DNA from: Pseudomonas guariconensis
Lineage (GTDB): Bacteria > Pseudomonadota > Gammaproteobacteria > Pseudomonadales > Pseudomonadaceae
NCBI RefSeq assembly: GCF_900102675.1
Contig: NZ_FMYX01000015.1
Span: 83,993-147,992 of the forward strand
Length of the DNA stretch: 64,000 nt
Direction of reading: 5' to 3'
The position numbers were made by a program, and so were the translations under genes. Shown piece after piece: positions 35,614 through 43,585 of the stretch (position 1 is its first letter; each line of letters opens with the position of its first letter). The notes below the pieces were generated by a model that made no database searches, was not told the DNA's origin, and was given only the letters and a program-made list of their open reading frames with translations.

Positions 35614-35640
35614 GCCCGCCCGCGCATGTTGCGGGCGGGC
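35614..35640 (+). terminator. Intergenic hairpin between leuS and lptE
   Basis: A perfect 10-bp stem (GCCCGCCCGC/GCGGGCGGGC) with a 7-base loop begins 8 bases after the leuS stop. No T-run follows, so it more likely slows polymerase or protects RNA ends than fully terminates; lptE starts 27 bases beyond it with no obvious promoter between. Confidence 0.5.
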
Positions 35641-35667
35641 GGAATTGGCCCACAAGGGAGCTACAAC

Positions 35668-36273
35668 ATGATCAAACGCAATCTGCTGGTAATGGGCCTG
35701 GCCGTCGTGCTCAGCGCCTGCGGTTTCCAGCTGCGCGGCACCGGCACCACCGAGCTGAGCATCAAGGAAATGGACCTGCGCGCGCGCAATGCTTATGGCG
35801 AGACCGTGACCGAGCTGCGCGAATCCCTCAAGCGCAACGGCGTCAATGTCCACTCAGGCGCCCCCTACCGCCTGGTGCTGACCGACGAGCAGCAAACCCA
35901 GCGCGCCGCCACCTATAGCGGCGGCAACCGGTCGGTCGAATACGAACTCACCACCGTGCTCAATTACAGCATGCTGGGCCTGAACGACATCCCGCTGCTG
36001 AGCGACAAGATCGAAGTGCGCAAGATCTACGTGCATGACGGCGACAACATCACAGGCTCCGACCAGGAAGCCACCCAAGCCCGCGAAGAAATGCGCCGCG
36101 ATCTGGTCCAGGCCATGCTCGTTCGCCTGCAAATGCTGACCCCGGGCCACCTGGACGAGCTGCAGCGCGAAGCAGAAGAACGCGCCAAGGCCGAAGCCCA
36201 GGCCCAGGAGGCGGCCCGCCGCCAGCAGGACGAAACGCCGCAGCAATCCCCAATGGAAGTTCCGGCCAACTGA
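35668..36273 (+). CDS. lptE: LPS-assembly lipoprotein LptE
   Basis: A 201-aa lipoprotein with a signal peptide and lipobox (LAVVLSACGF, Cys at about residue 18) followed by the LptE signature CGFQLRGTGTTELSI. The C-terminal ~40 residues are a charged helix rich in Glu, Ala and Gln, ending QQSPMEVPAN. It plugs the LptD barrel in the outer membrane and helps insert LPS. A GGGAGCTACAAC ribosome-binding site precedes ATG 35668. It lies between leuS and holA, the usual order in gammaproteobacteria. Confidence 0.92.
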   Translation: MIKRNLLVMGLAVVLSACGFQLRGTGTTELSIKEMDLRARNAYGETVTELRESLKRNGVNVHSGAPYRLVLTDEQQTQRAATYSGGNRSVEYELTTVLNYSMLGLNDIPLLSDKIEVRKIYVHDGDNITGSDQEATQAREEMRRDLVQAMLVRLQMLTPGHLDELQREAEERAKAEAQAQEAARRQQDETPQQSPMEVPAN

Positions 36274-36285
36274 CCGAGGCCGAAC

Positions 36286-36305
36286 GGGGCACCTTTGGGT
36301 GCCCC
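36286..36305 (+). other. Hairpin immediately upstream of holA start
   Basis: GGGGCACC-TTTG-GGTGCCCC forms a perfect 8-bp stem with a tetraloop that ends 10 bases before the holA ATG. The remaining leader (CGCATCCACC) has no Shine-Dalgarno sequence, so the hairpin may influence initiation. Confidence 0.45.
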
Positions 36306-36315
36306 CGCATCCACC

Positions 36316-37353
36316 ATGAAGCTCTCCCCCGCCCAACTCAACAAACACCTGCAAGGTGCCCTGGCCCCGGTCTACGTGGTCAGCGGCGACGATCCGCTGC
36401 TTTGTCAGGAAGCCGCCGACGCCATCCGTACCGCGGCTCGCCAGCAGGGCTTCGACGAACGCCAGGTGTTCAGTGCCGACGCCAATTTCGACTGGGGCAC
36501 CCTGCTCCAGGCCGGCGCCAGCCTTTCCTTGTTCGCCCAAAGGCGCCTGCTGGAGCTGCGCCTGCCATCGGGCAAGCCCGGCGACAAGGGCGCTGCCGCG
36601 TTAATGGAGTACTGCGCCAACCCGGCCGAAGACACATTACTGCTGGTCAGCCTGCCCAAACTCGACGGCAGCGCGCAGAAGACCAAATGGGGCAAGGCGC
36701 TGATCGAAGGCCAGCACTGCCAATTCATCCAGATCTGGCCAGTCGACGCGCAGCAACTGCCACAGTGGATCAATCAGCGCCTGTCCCAGGCCGGACTGTC
36801 CGCCCAACGTGACGCGGTCGACCTGATCGCCGCGCGGGTCGAAGGCAACCTACTGGCAGCCGCCCAAGAGATCGAAAAACTCAAGTTGTTAGCCGAAGGC
36901 AACCAGATCACGGTGGAAACCGTGCAGGCTGCCGTAGCCGACAGCGCTCGCTTCGACGTGTTCGGGCTGGTCGATGCCATCCTCAACGGCGAGGCGGCCC
37001 ACGCCCTGCGCATGCTGGAAGGCTTGCGCGGCGAAGGGGTCGAGCCACCAGTCATCCTTTGGGCCCTGGCGCGCGAGTTGCGCCTGCTGGCTGGGCTTGC
37101 CCAGCAATTCAGCCAAGGCGTGCCGCTGGACAAGGCCTTCAGCCAGGCACGACCACCTGTGTGGGATAAACGCCGACCACTGGTCAGCAAAGCTCTCCAG
37201 CGCCTGTCCGCGCAGCGTTGGGCGCAGTTGCTGCAGGATGCTCAGCGCATCGACGCCCAGATCAAAGGTCAGGCCGAAGGTTCCCCCTGGACGGGGCTGG
37301 CGCGGCTGGCGCTGCTGATGGCCGGGCAACGCCTGGCGTTGCCTGGCGAGTAA
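36316..37353 (+). CDS. holA: DNA polymerase III delta subunit HolA
   Basis: A 345-aa clamp-loader delta subunit. It begins MKLSPAQLNKHLQGALAPVYVVSGDDPLL, the conserved N-terminus that binds the beta clamp. Domain I continues with QVFSADANFDWGTLLQAGASLSLF, domain II has the helical VEGNLLAAAQEIEKLKLL, and domain III has the C-terminal AQRWAQLLQDAQRIDAQIKG. It opens the sliding clamp for loading. It follows lptE by 42 bases. A GGGGCACC/GGTGCCCC hairpin precedes the start and no Shine-Dalgarno sequence is seen between them. Confidence 0.94.
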   Translation: MKLSPAQLNKHLQGALAPVYVVSGDDPLLCQEAADAIRTAARQQGFDERQVFSADANFDWGTLLQAGASLSLFAQRRLLELRLPSGKPGDKGAAALMEYCANPAEDTLLLVSLPKLDGSAQKTKWGKALIEGQHCQFIQIWPVDAQQLPQWINQRLSQAGLSAQRDAVDLIAARVEGNLLAAAQEIEKLKLLAEGNQITVETVQAAVADSARFDVFGLVDAILNGEAAHALRMLEGLRGEGVEPPVILWALARELRLLAGLAQQFSQGVPLDKAFSQARPPVWDKRRPLVSKALQRLSAQRWAQLLQDAQRIDAQIKGQAEGSPWTGLARLALLMAGQRLALPGE

Positions 37354-37370
37354 GCTATCTGCACTATTCC

Positions 37371-37425
37371 TGTAGGGGCTGGCGAAGCCAGCAATCGGCT
37401 GAAAAAGTCTGCAAGACAGCCCCTA
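37371..37425. repeat. Inverted-repeat element after holA
   Basis: TAGGGGCTG (37373-37381) pairs with CAGCCCCTA (37417-37425), with an inner hairpin CTGGCGAAGCCAG (37379-37391). It is a palindromic, REP-like unit of a type different from the GTGGGAGCGGG core, and may act as a terminator between holA and arfA. Confidence 0.45.
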
Positions 37426-37509
37426 TCTGCCCATAAATACAATCAATTGGCTCCTGCCCTACCCTGGTCTTACAGTGCGCCCCGACATCCACCCAACCGG
37501 GGTATCGCC

Positions 37510-37674
37510 ATGAGCAAGAAGCCGAAGAAGCACGGGCCGAACAAGGCCAAGTCCATCATCGCCCAGCCACTGTTCCGCTGCCGCCAGGAACGACCGAACA
37601 AGGGCAAAGGCAGCTACCGCCGCGAAGCCTTCCAATCGAGAGATTGGGAGGCTTCTTGCTTTTTGGCCGCATGA
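37510..37674 (+). CDS. arfA: Alternative ribosome-rescue factor ArfA
   Basis: A 54-aa basic protein with the ArfA core: PLFRCRQERPNKGKGSYRRE, then RDWEASCF. ArfA frees ribosomes stalled on messages lacking a stop codon by recruiting release factor 2. The coding sequence contains a perfect 14-bp hairpin followed by a T-rich run (37624-37664) ahead of the stop codon, so most transcripts would end inside the gene and be translated to a form controlled by tmRNA tagging. This is the known feedback design of ArfA. An in-frame start at 37447 exists, but ATG 37510 (MSKKPKKHG) is the family start. Confidence 0.9.
   Translation: MSKKPKKHGPNKAKSIIAQPLFRCRQERPNKGKGSYRREAFQSRDWEASCFLAA
37624..37664 (+). 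terminator. Intragenic terminator/RNase III hairpin in arfA
   Basis: GAAGCCTTCCAATC (37624-37637) pairs with GATTGGGAGGCTTC (37642-37655) over 14 bp with one G-U pair and a GAGA tetraloop. TTGCTTTTT follows at 37656-37664. The whole element lies inside the arfA reading frame, 8 bases before the TGA. Confidence 0.8.
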
Positions 37675-37734
37675 AGGCAGGAAACCCCCAGTCATGATAT
37701 GGTCGGCACCTGAACCGCAATTCTGGATCTGTGC

Positions 37735-39051
37735 ATGCCCTTTCGTCTGTCCCTGCGCTGGCCGTCTCGCCAGCTGATCGCAGCCTCCAGCTTCATCCTG
37801 CTCGTCGCCTGTGCGGAAAAACCCACCGCCGCCGACGCCTTGCCGCTGGCCCCCGCGCAGCCTGCGCCGAACGTGTCCCTGCCGGGCACCACGCCTGACA
37901 CCAGCAACGACATCCAGCCCCTGCAAACCTTCGCCCAATGGCAGGCAGGCTTCCGCCAGCAGGCCTTGCAAGCCGGCATCAGTGTCAACACCTTCGATCG
38001 CGCCTTCCTAGGCGTCACACCCGACATGGACGTGATCAAGGCCGACCGCAGCCAACCCGAATTCGCCCGCCCGGTGTGGGAATACCTCGACGGCGCCCTG
38101 TCGCCGCTGCGTGTGCGCAACGGCAAGAAGCTGCTCGAGCAACATGCCGAGTTGTTGTCGCGCATCGAGCAGCGCTATGGCGTCGACCGCCAGGTGCTGG
38201 TATCGGTCTGGGGCATGGAAAGCAACTTCGGCCAGTTCCAGGGCAACAAATCAGTGATCCGCTCCCTGGCCACCCTGGCCTACGAAGGCCGTCGTCCGAC
38301 CTTCGCCCAGGACCAACTGATCGCCGCCCTGCAGATCCTGCAGAACGGCGACATCCAGCCCGAGGCCATGCGCGGCTCCTGGGCCGGCGCCATGGGCCAG
38401 ACCCAGTTCATTCCGACCACCTATAACACCCACGCGGTGGACTTCGACGGCGATGGCCGTCGCGATATCTGGAACAGCACAGCCGATGCCCTGGCATCCA
38501 CCGCCCACTACCTGCAAAGCTCGGGCTGGAAACGTGGGCAGCCGTGGGGCTTCGAAGTCCAAGTGCCCGCAGGCTTCGACTATTGGCTGGCCGATGGCGT
38601 GCAGCGCAAGAGCGTCAGTGAATGGCTGCAACTGGGCGTGAAACTGCCAGCCGGCACCCAGCTGCCTGCAGGCAGCAGCCAGCTGTCCGCCGCCCTGCTG
38701 CTGCCGGCAGGGGCTCGTGGCCCGGCGTTCCTGGTGCTGGACAACTTCCGGGCGATCCTGAAGTACAACAATTCCTCGTCCTACGCCCTGGCGGTCAGTC
38801 TGCTGGGTGATCGCTTCTATGGCTGGGGCTTCATCGCCGGTAGCTGGCCCAAGGACGATCTGCCACTGAGCCGTAGCGAGCGCATCGAACTACAGGATCT
38901 GCTCAACGCCAGCGGCCACGAGGCCGGCAATGCCGACGGCATCATCGGCGCCAATACCCGCAAGGCCATCCGCAATGCCCAGCAGGCGCTGGGTTGGCCG
39001 GCAGATGGGTACCCGACCCACAAGCTGCTCGACAGCCTGCGTCGTCGCTAA
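37735..39051 (+). CDS. MltB-family lytic murein transglycosylase with peptidoglycan-binding domain
   Basis: A 438-aa lipoprotein (lipobox LLVACAEK). The lytic transglycosylase domain (~90-330) has the catalytic Glu in LVSVWGMESNFGQFQGN, then LATLAYEGRR, MRGSWAGAMGQTQFIPTTY and VDFDGDGRRDIW. A C-terminal PG_binding_1 domain (~370-435) has IELQDLLNASGHEAGNADGIIGANTRKAIR. It would cleave glycan strands to 1,6-anhydro products. It is distinct from the mltB homologue at 44584. A REP-type palindrome follows the stop. Confidence 0.9.
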   Translation: MPFRLSLRWPSRQLIAASSFILLVACAEKPTAADALPLAPAQPAPNVSLPGTTPDTSNDIQPLQTFAQWQAGFRQQALQAGISVNTFDRAFLGVTPDMDVIKADRSQPEFARPVWEYLDGALSPLRVRNGKKLLEQHAELLSRIEQRYGVDRQVLVSVWGMESNFGQFQGNKSVIRSLATLAYEGRRPTFAQDQLIAALQILQNGDIQPEAMRGSWAGAMGQTQFIPTTYNTHAVDFDGDGRRDIWNSTADALASTAHYLQSSGWKRGQPWGFEVQVPAGFDYWLADGVQRKSVSEWLQLGVKLPAGTQLPAGSSQLSAALLLPAGARGPAFLVLDNFRAILKYNNSSSYALAVSLLGDRFYGWGFIAGSWPKDDLPLSRSERIELQDLLNASGHEAGNADGIIGANTRKAIRNAQQALGWPADGYPTHKLLDSLRRR

Positions 39052-39071
39052 CCTGGCAACGAGCGCAGCCC

Positions 39072-39101
39072 TGTGGGAGCGCGGGTAGACCCGCTCCCAC
39101 A
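39072..39101. repeat. REP palindrome between convergent genes
   Basis: TGTGGGAGCG (39072-39081) and CGCTCCCACA (39092-39101) form a perfect 10-bp inverted repeat around a CGGGTAGACC core. It sits between two convergent genes and can fold into a long hairpin in either transcript. Confidence 0.6.
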
Positions 39102-39135
39102 AGCTTATGCAAGCCTCAAGGCCAGCGCCCAGGCC

Positions 39136-40074
39136 TTAGCGCTCAAACAACGACTGCTCCAATGACAGCCGCATGGCCTGACTGTCCAGCCTTACCCTGG
39201 CCCCCAGCGGCAGACACAGGTTGGGATCACAATGCCCACTGCGCCACCCCGCCAATACCGGGATACCCAACGGCCCGAAGATATCCTTCAGCAGCGGCGT
39301 CATCGCCGGCACGGTGATTCCGGCAAAATCGCCCACCAGCACACCGCGAATCCCGTCCAGTTTGCCGGCAAGACGCAATTGGGTGAGTAGCCGGTCTACG
39401 CGGTACAGCGGCTCGTTGACGTCCTCGATGAACAGTATACAGCCCTGGCTGTCGATCTCGCCCACCGTCCCCAAGGTCGCACACAGCACCGATAGATTGC
39501 CGCCCAGCAAACGCCCGCTGGCCATGCCAGGGGCCACGCAGGTCAGTGGATAGGCATCGGGATGGGCCAGTACATCGCCCTGGTGGACCTTGCCGTGCAG
39601 TTGATCGAACAATGAACTGACGGTCGGCTCCTGCTTCGCGCCGAGCAGATCGGCATTGAGCATGCCGCCATGGAAAGTGATGAGCCCAGCGTGGCGCTGG
39701 AGCGCCGTGTGCAGGGCAGTGATATCGCTATAGCCGACCAGCGGCTTGGGGTGTTGGCGGATCAGGTCGAAATCGAGCCGATCCAACAGCCGCATGCTGC
39801 CATAGCCACCGCGCATGCACAGGATGGCGTCGATTGCAGGATCGGCAAACGCCCCATGCAAGTCATCCAGACGCTGCTGGTCTGGTCCGGCCAAATAGCC
39901 TTCGGCCTGACCGACGCCCGGAAACAGGCGGCACTGGTAGCCTCGGTCGGCAAACCACTGGCTTGCCTTGCGCCCGTCCAGCCGGGCCGGGCCGGCCGGG
40001 GCGACGATGGCAAAACAGGCATTGCCGGGCAGCGCTGCAGGCAGAGATGCATCCAAGGTTTCAACGCAGTTCAT
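39136..40074 (-). CDS. ldcA: LD-carboxypeptidase (S66 family)
   Basis: A 312-aa cytoplasmic serine peptidase that removes the terminal D-alanine from recycled muropeptides. The S66 catalytic set is visible: Ser in AILCMRGGYGSMRLLDRLD, Glu in LFIEDVNEPLYRVD and His in GWRSGHCDPNLCLPLG. YSDITALHTALQ and GRLLGGNLSVLCATLGT are also conserved. ATG 40074 is preferred; the frame opens up to 40158 but adds a nonconserved stretch. Peptidoglycan recycling context (transglycosylases, mpl elsewhere in the window) supports the assignment. Confidence 0.88.
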   Translation of the reverse strand: MNCVETLDASLPAALPGNACFAIVAPAGPARLDGRKASQWFADRGYQCRLFPGVGQAEGYLAGPDQQRLDDLHGAFADPAIDAILCMRGGYGSMRLLDRLDFDLIRQHPKPLVGYSDITALHTALQRHAGLITFHGGMLNADLLGAKQEPTVSSLFDQLHGKVHQGDVLAHPDAYPLTCVAPGMASGRLLGGNLSVLCATLGTVGEIDSQGCILFIEDVNEPLYRVDRLLTQLRLAGKLDGIRGVLVGDFAGITVPAMTPLLKDIFGPLGIPVLAGWRSGHCDPNLCLPLGARVRLDSQAMRLSLEQSLFER

Positions 40075-40168
40075 CGAACAACTCCTTGCATGTACAGGGG
40101 CAGCTCTCGGAAACAAAAATGCCGATGCCGCCTTCCGGCGTGCATCGGCATCGATCACTCAACCAGGC

Positions 40169-41188
40169 TCAGAGCTTGATCTTGGCTTCGTGGGCCTGTT
40201 GGTCGGCATGGTAGGAAGAGCGCACCAGCGGGCCGGAGGCAACGTTCTTGAAGCCCATCTTGTACCCTTCCTCGGCGAACCAGGCGAAGGTATCCGGGTG
40301 CACGAAACGTTGCACCGGCAAGTGGCTGCGCGAAGGCTGCAGGTACTGGCCCAGGGTCAGCATGTCGATGTCATGCTCGCGCATGCGGTGCATTACTTCG
40401 ATGACTTCTTCGTCGGTCTCGCCAAGGCCGAGCATCAGGCCAGACTTGGTTGGTACATGCGGGACCATCTGCTTGAACTTCTGCAGCAGGTCCAGCGACC
40501 AGTCGTAGTCCGAACCCGGACGCGCAGCCTTGTACAGGCGCGGTACGGTCTCAAGGTTGTGGTTGAACACATCCGGCGGCTCCTGGGCGGTGATTTCCAG
40601 GGCAACGTCCATGCGCCCACGGTAGTCCGGCACCAGGGTCTCCAGCTGGATGCCAGGCGACAGGGCGCGGATTTCGCGGATGCAGTCGGCGAAGTGCTGG
40701 GCACCGCCGTCACGCAGGTCATCGCGGTCCACCGAGGTGATGACCACGTACTTCAGGCGCAGGTCGGCGATGGCCACGGCCAGGTTCTTAGGCTCGTCGA
40801 GGTCCAACGGCTTCGGCCGGCCGTGGCCGACGTCACAGAATGGGCAGCGACGGGTGCAGATGTCACCCATGATCATGAAGGTCGCGGTGCCGCCGGAGAA
40901 GCACTCGCCCAGGTTCGGGCAGGAGGCTTCTTCGCACACGCTGTGCAGCTTGTGCTTGCGCAGCAGTTGCTTGATGCGGTCGACCTCCGGGGAAACCGGA
41001 ATGCGCACGCGAATCCAGTCCGGCTTCTTCGGCAGCTCTTCGGTAGGGATGATCTTGACCGGGATACGCGCGACCTTTTCAGCACCGCGCAGCTTCACGC
41101 CTGCTTCGACTTTCTTTGGCGCGGGACGCGCGGCGGCGTCCTGGGTGGGTACCGGGTTCGGCACGGCTTCTTGCACAGTTGTTGTCAT
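40169..41188 (-). CDS. lipA: Lipoyl synthase LipA
   Basis: A 339-aa radical-SAM enzyme inserting two sulphurs into octanoyl chains. The radical-SAM cluster motif CTRRCPFCDVG lies about residue 105, and the auxiliary cluster cysteines are in CEEASCPNLGEC. TSVDRDDLRDGGAQHFADCIREIR and TVPRLYKAARPGSDY are family segments, and the C-terminal Ser-containing SGPLVRSSYHADQQ is conserved. It starts 2 bases after lipB, in the operon ybeD-lipB-lipA. The N-terminal 60 residues are poorly conserved. Confidence 0.96.
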   Translation of the reverse strand: MTTTVQEAVPNPVPTQDAAARPAPKKVEAGVKLRGAEKVARIPVKIIPTEELPKKPDWIRVRIPVSPEVDRIKQLLRKHKLHSVCEEASCPNLGECFSGGTATFMIMGDICTRRCPFCDVGHGRPKPLDLDEPKNLAVAIADLRLKYVVITSVDRDDLRDGGAQHFADCIREIRALSPGIQLETLVPDYRGRMDVALEITAQEPPDVFNHNLETVPRLYKAARPGSDYDWSLDLLQKFKQMVPHVPTKSGLMLGLGETDEEVIEVMHRMREHDIDMLTLGQYLQPSRSHLPVQRFVHPDTFAWFAEEGYKMGFKNVASGPLVRSSYHADQQAHEAKIKL

Positions 41189-41190
41189 AT

Positions 41191-41838
41191 TCAGTCGATT
41201 CCGCCCGTGAGGGTCGTCTGCTCAGCATAGTCGAGGTGCTTGACCAGCTGTCCGCGCAGCCTTGTCCTGACCTCGGAGAGTTCGATCGGACCTGCCAGGT
41301 CACGCAACTGGGTCATCGCCAGCCCCGCATACCCACAGGGGTTGATTCGGCGGAATGGCGCAAGGTCCATGTCCACGTTCAGGGCAAGGCCGTGGAACGA
41401 ACGGCCATTGCGGATTCGAAGGCCGAGGGAGGCGATCTTCGCCCCGTCGACATAGACGCCAGGCGCATCGGGCTTGGCCACGGCCTGGACGTCATAACTG
41501 GCCAGCAGGTCGATCAGGCTGTGCTCGATCCGGGTGACCAGCTCGCGTACACCAAACCCCAGGCGACGAACATCCAGCAACAAGTAGGCCACCAGTTGGC
41601 CGGGGCCATGATAGGTCACCTGGCCGCCACGGTCGGTCTGCACCACCGGGATGTCGCCGGGGACCAACAGGTGCTCGGCCTTGCCAGCCTGGCCCTGGGT
41701 AAAGACCGAGGGGTGCTCGACCAGCCAGATTTCGTCCTGGCTGTCCGGGCTGCGCTGCTCGGTAAAGCGCCGCATGGCCTCCAGCACCGGTTCATAGGGC
41801 TGCAGGCCAAGATCGCGAAAACCGAGGCAGGAAGGCAT
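41191..41838 (-). CDS. lipB: Octanoyltransferase LipB
   Basis: A 215-aa octanoyl-ACP:protein transferase that primes E2 subunits for LipA. Motifs are PSVFTQGQAGKAEHLL, VVQTDRGGQVTYHGPGQLVAY and the catalytic thiol motif INPCGYAGLAMTQL, with KIASLGLRIRNGRSFHGLALNV before it (active-site Lys). Its start codon overlaps the ybeD stop by one base and its stop is 2 bases from lipA, so the three genes are transcribed and probably translated together. Confidence 0.94.
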   Translation of the reverse strand: MPSCLGFRDLGLQPYEPVLEAMRRFTEQRSPDSQDEIWLVEHPSVFTQGQAGKAEHLLVPGDIPVVQTDRGGQVTYHGPGQLVAYLLLDVRRLGFGVRELVTRIEHSLIDLLASYDVQAVAKPDAPGVYVDGAKIASLGLRIRNGRSFHGLALNVDMDLAPFRRINPCGYAGLAMTQLRDLAGPIELSEVRTRLRGQLVKHLDYAEQTTLTGGID

Positions 41839-42113
41839 CAGAGCACCATTTTAACGATGCCGGTCGCGCGCAGGGCGCTGTTGATATCGTGCAACTGGTT
41901 CTCGCTTTCGGCAACGATGTGCAACTGCACCGTGGTGTACTTGCCTTCCTTGCTCTGGCGCTCGGCCAGGGTGGACAGATCGACCTTGGCATACTTGCTC
42001 AGGATCTCGATCACGGTGTCCTTGAAACCGACCACGGTATCGCCGATTACCTTGATCGGGTAATCGTCGCAGGGGAATTCGATCTTGTGCGACTTGACGT
42101 CAGGTTCGCTCAT
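41838..42113 (-). CDS. ybeD: DUF493/YbeD family protein
   Basis: A 91-aa small protein starting MSEPDVKSHKIEFPCDDYPIKVIG, the DUF493 start, with VQLHIVAESENQLHDINSALRATG in the second half. It has an ACT-like fold and its role is unclear. It is always found next to lipB; here its stop codon overlaps the lipB start by one base. It follows dacA by 73 bases, a gap with a 10-bp stem-loop. Confidence 0.9.
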   Translation of the reverse strand: MSEPDVKSHKIEFPCDDYPIKVIGDTVVGFKDTVIEILSKYAKVDLSTLAERQSKEGKYTTVQLHIVAESENQLHDINSALRATGIVKMVL

Positions 42114-42147
42114 GGCGGAAACGGCCTCGTAAGCCGTGGCAACAACA

Positions 42148-42174
42148 ACGCCCCTGCAGGATACGCAGGGGCGT
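42148..42174 (-). terminator. Stem-loop between dacA and ybeD
   Basis: A perfect 10-bp stem (ACGCCCCTGC/GCAGGGGCGT) with a 7-base loop follows the dacA stop on the minus strand. The downstream sequence (TGTTGTTGCC) is only weakly T-rich, so termination may be partial and ybeD-lipB-lipA may share dacA readthrough. Confidence 0.5.
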
Positions 42175-42186
42175 GCAGGTCACGTA

Positions 42187-43347
42187 TCAGTTGAACAACC
42201 CGTAGAAGAACAGACGGATGCTATCCCACATACGGCGGAAGAAACCACCTTCCTCGACGCCGTCGAGGGCGATGAGGTCGGCGCTGTGAACCACTTTCTC
42301 GTCCAGTTTGACTTCAACTTTACCGATCACGTCACCTTTGGCGATCGGGGCGGTCAGTTGCGGGTTCATGGTCATCGAAGCCTGCAGGCGCTTCAATTGG
42401 CCTTTAGGCATAGTCAGGGTCAGGTCGTTGGCGAGGCCGGCCTTCACCTGGCTGGTGGCGCCTTTCCAGACCGGGGACTGGGTCAGCTCGGTGCCCTTCT
42501 GGTAGAAGGTCTGGGTTTCGAAGAAGCGGAAGCCGTAGGTCAGCAGCTTCTGGGTCTCGGCGGCGCGGGACTGTTCGCTGTTGGTGCCGAACACCACGGC
42601 GATCAGACGCTGGCCGTCGCGGACGGCCGAAGCCACCATGCAGTAGCCGGCTTCGTCGGTGTGGCCGGTCTTCAGGCCGTCGACGGTTTTGTCACGCCAC
42701 AGCAACAGGTTGCGGTTCGGCTGCTTGATGTTGTTCCAGTAGAACTCCTTCTGCGAGTAGATCGCATAGTGGGCCGGATCTTCGTCGATGATCGCGCGCG
42801 CCAGCAGGGCCATGTCGTGGGCCGAGGAATAGTGCTCCGGGTTCGGCAGGCCGGTGGGGTTCATGAAGTGGCTGTTGCTCATGCCCAGGTCGGCGGCGGT
42901 CTTGTTCATCATGTCGGCGAAAGCATCTTCGCTGCCGGCGATGTGCTCGGCCAGGGCGACGGAGGCGTCGTTGCCCGACTGGATGATGATGCCGTGCAGC
43001 AGGTCGCTGACGCTGACCTGGCTGCCGACCTTGATGAACATGCGCGAGCCGCCGGTGCGCCAGGCATTCTCGCTGACGGTGACCGGGTCGTTCTCGCCGA
43101 TCTGGCCACGACGGATATCCAGGGTGGCGATGTAGGCGGTCATCAGCTTGGTCAGGCTGGCCGGCGGCAGGCGTTCGTCACCGTTGTTCTCGACCAGCAC
43201 GTTGCCGCTGGACGCATCCATCAGTACATAGGACTTGGCGGCCAGTTGCGGTGGCGCTGGCATCATCTGCTCTGCTGCGAAGGCAGCAGGCATGATCATC
43301 AGCAGAACGGGCAGGCAAAGTCGTTTGGCAAGGTTGGTGATGTTCAT
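42187..43347 (-). CDS. dacA: D-alanyl-D-alanine carboxypeptidase (PBP5-type)
   Basis: A 386-aa low-molecular-weight penicillin-binding protein that trims pentapeptides. The signal peptide is followed by the S-x-x-K motif in LPPASLTKLMTAYIA, the SxN motif in IIQSGNDASVALAE and the KTG motif in VDGLKTGHTDEAGYC. A PBP5_C domain and a C-terminal amphipathic helix (RRMWDSIRLFFYGLFN) anchor it to the periplasmic face of the inner membrane. It is part of the long minus-strand cell-wall cluster downstream of rlpA. Confidence 0.93.
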   Translation of the reverse strand: MNITNLAKRLCLPVLLMIMPAAFAAEQMMPAPPQLAAKSYVLMDASSGNVLVENNGDERLPPASLTKLMTAYIATLDIRRGQIGENDPVTVSENAWRTGGSRMFIKVGSQVSVSDLLHGIIIQSGNDASVALAEHIAGSEDAFADMMNKTAADLGMSNSHFMNPTGLPNPEHYSSAHDMALLARAIIDEDPAHYAIYSQKEFYWNNIKQPNRNLLLWRDKTVDGLKTGHTDEAGYCMVASAVRDGQRLIAVVFGTNSEQSRAAETQKLLTYGFRFFETQTFYQKGTELTQSPVWKGATSQVKAGLANDLTLTMPKGQLKRLQASMTMNPQLTAPIAKGDVIGKVEVKLDEKVVHSADLIALDGVEEGGFFRRMWDSIRLFFYGLFN

Positions 43348-43585
43348 CCGTCTCTCGAAAATCGCTAATGGTCTGATGTTCCCTGGGACACGTCATGTGC
43401 CCAGCGCCAGTCAGGCTGGTTTTGCGGCCATGGGCCTGGCCCGCGAAATGCGGCTTTGTGTCGCGGCGGGCAAAAGCCAACATTGTACATGGGAGCGCCC
43501 GGCAATTCATGACAAAACCGACAGCTTGAGTGGCAAGCCCCTCTCAGCTTGGCGCTTGCCGCTGGTCGCTAGCCGCTCGGATAGC

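Noticed and set aside
33141..35627. An 828-codon open frame antisense to leuS
   Set aside because: It is a shadow of leuS produced by high GC at third codon positions; it has no recognisable domain, no ribosome-binding site and is entirely antisense to a conserved gene.
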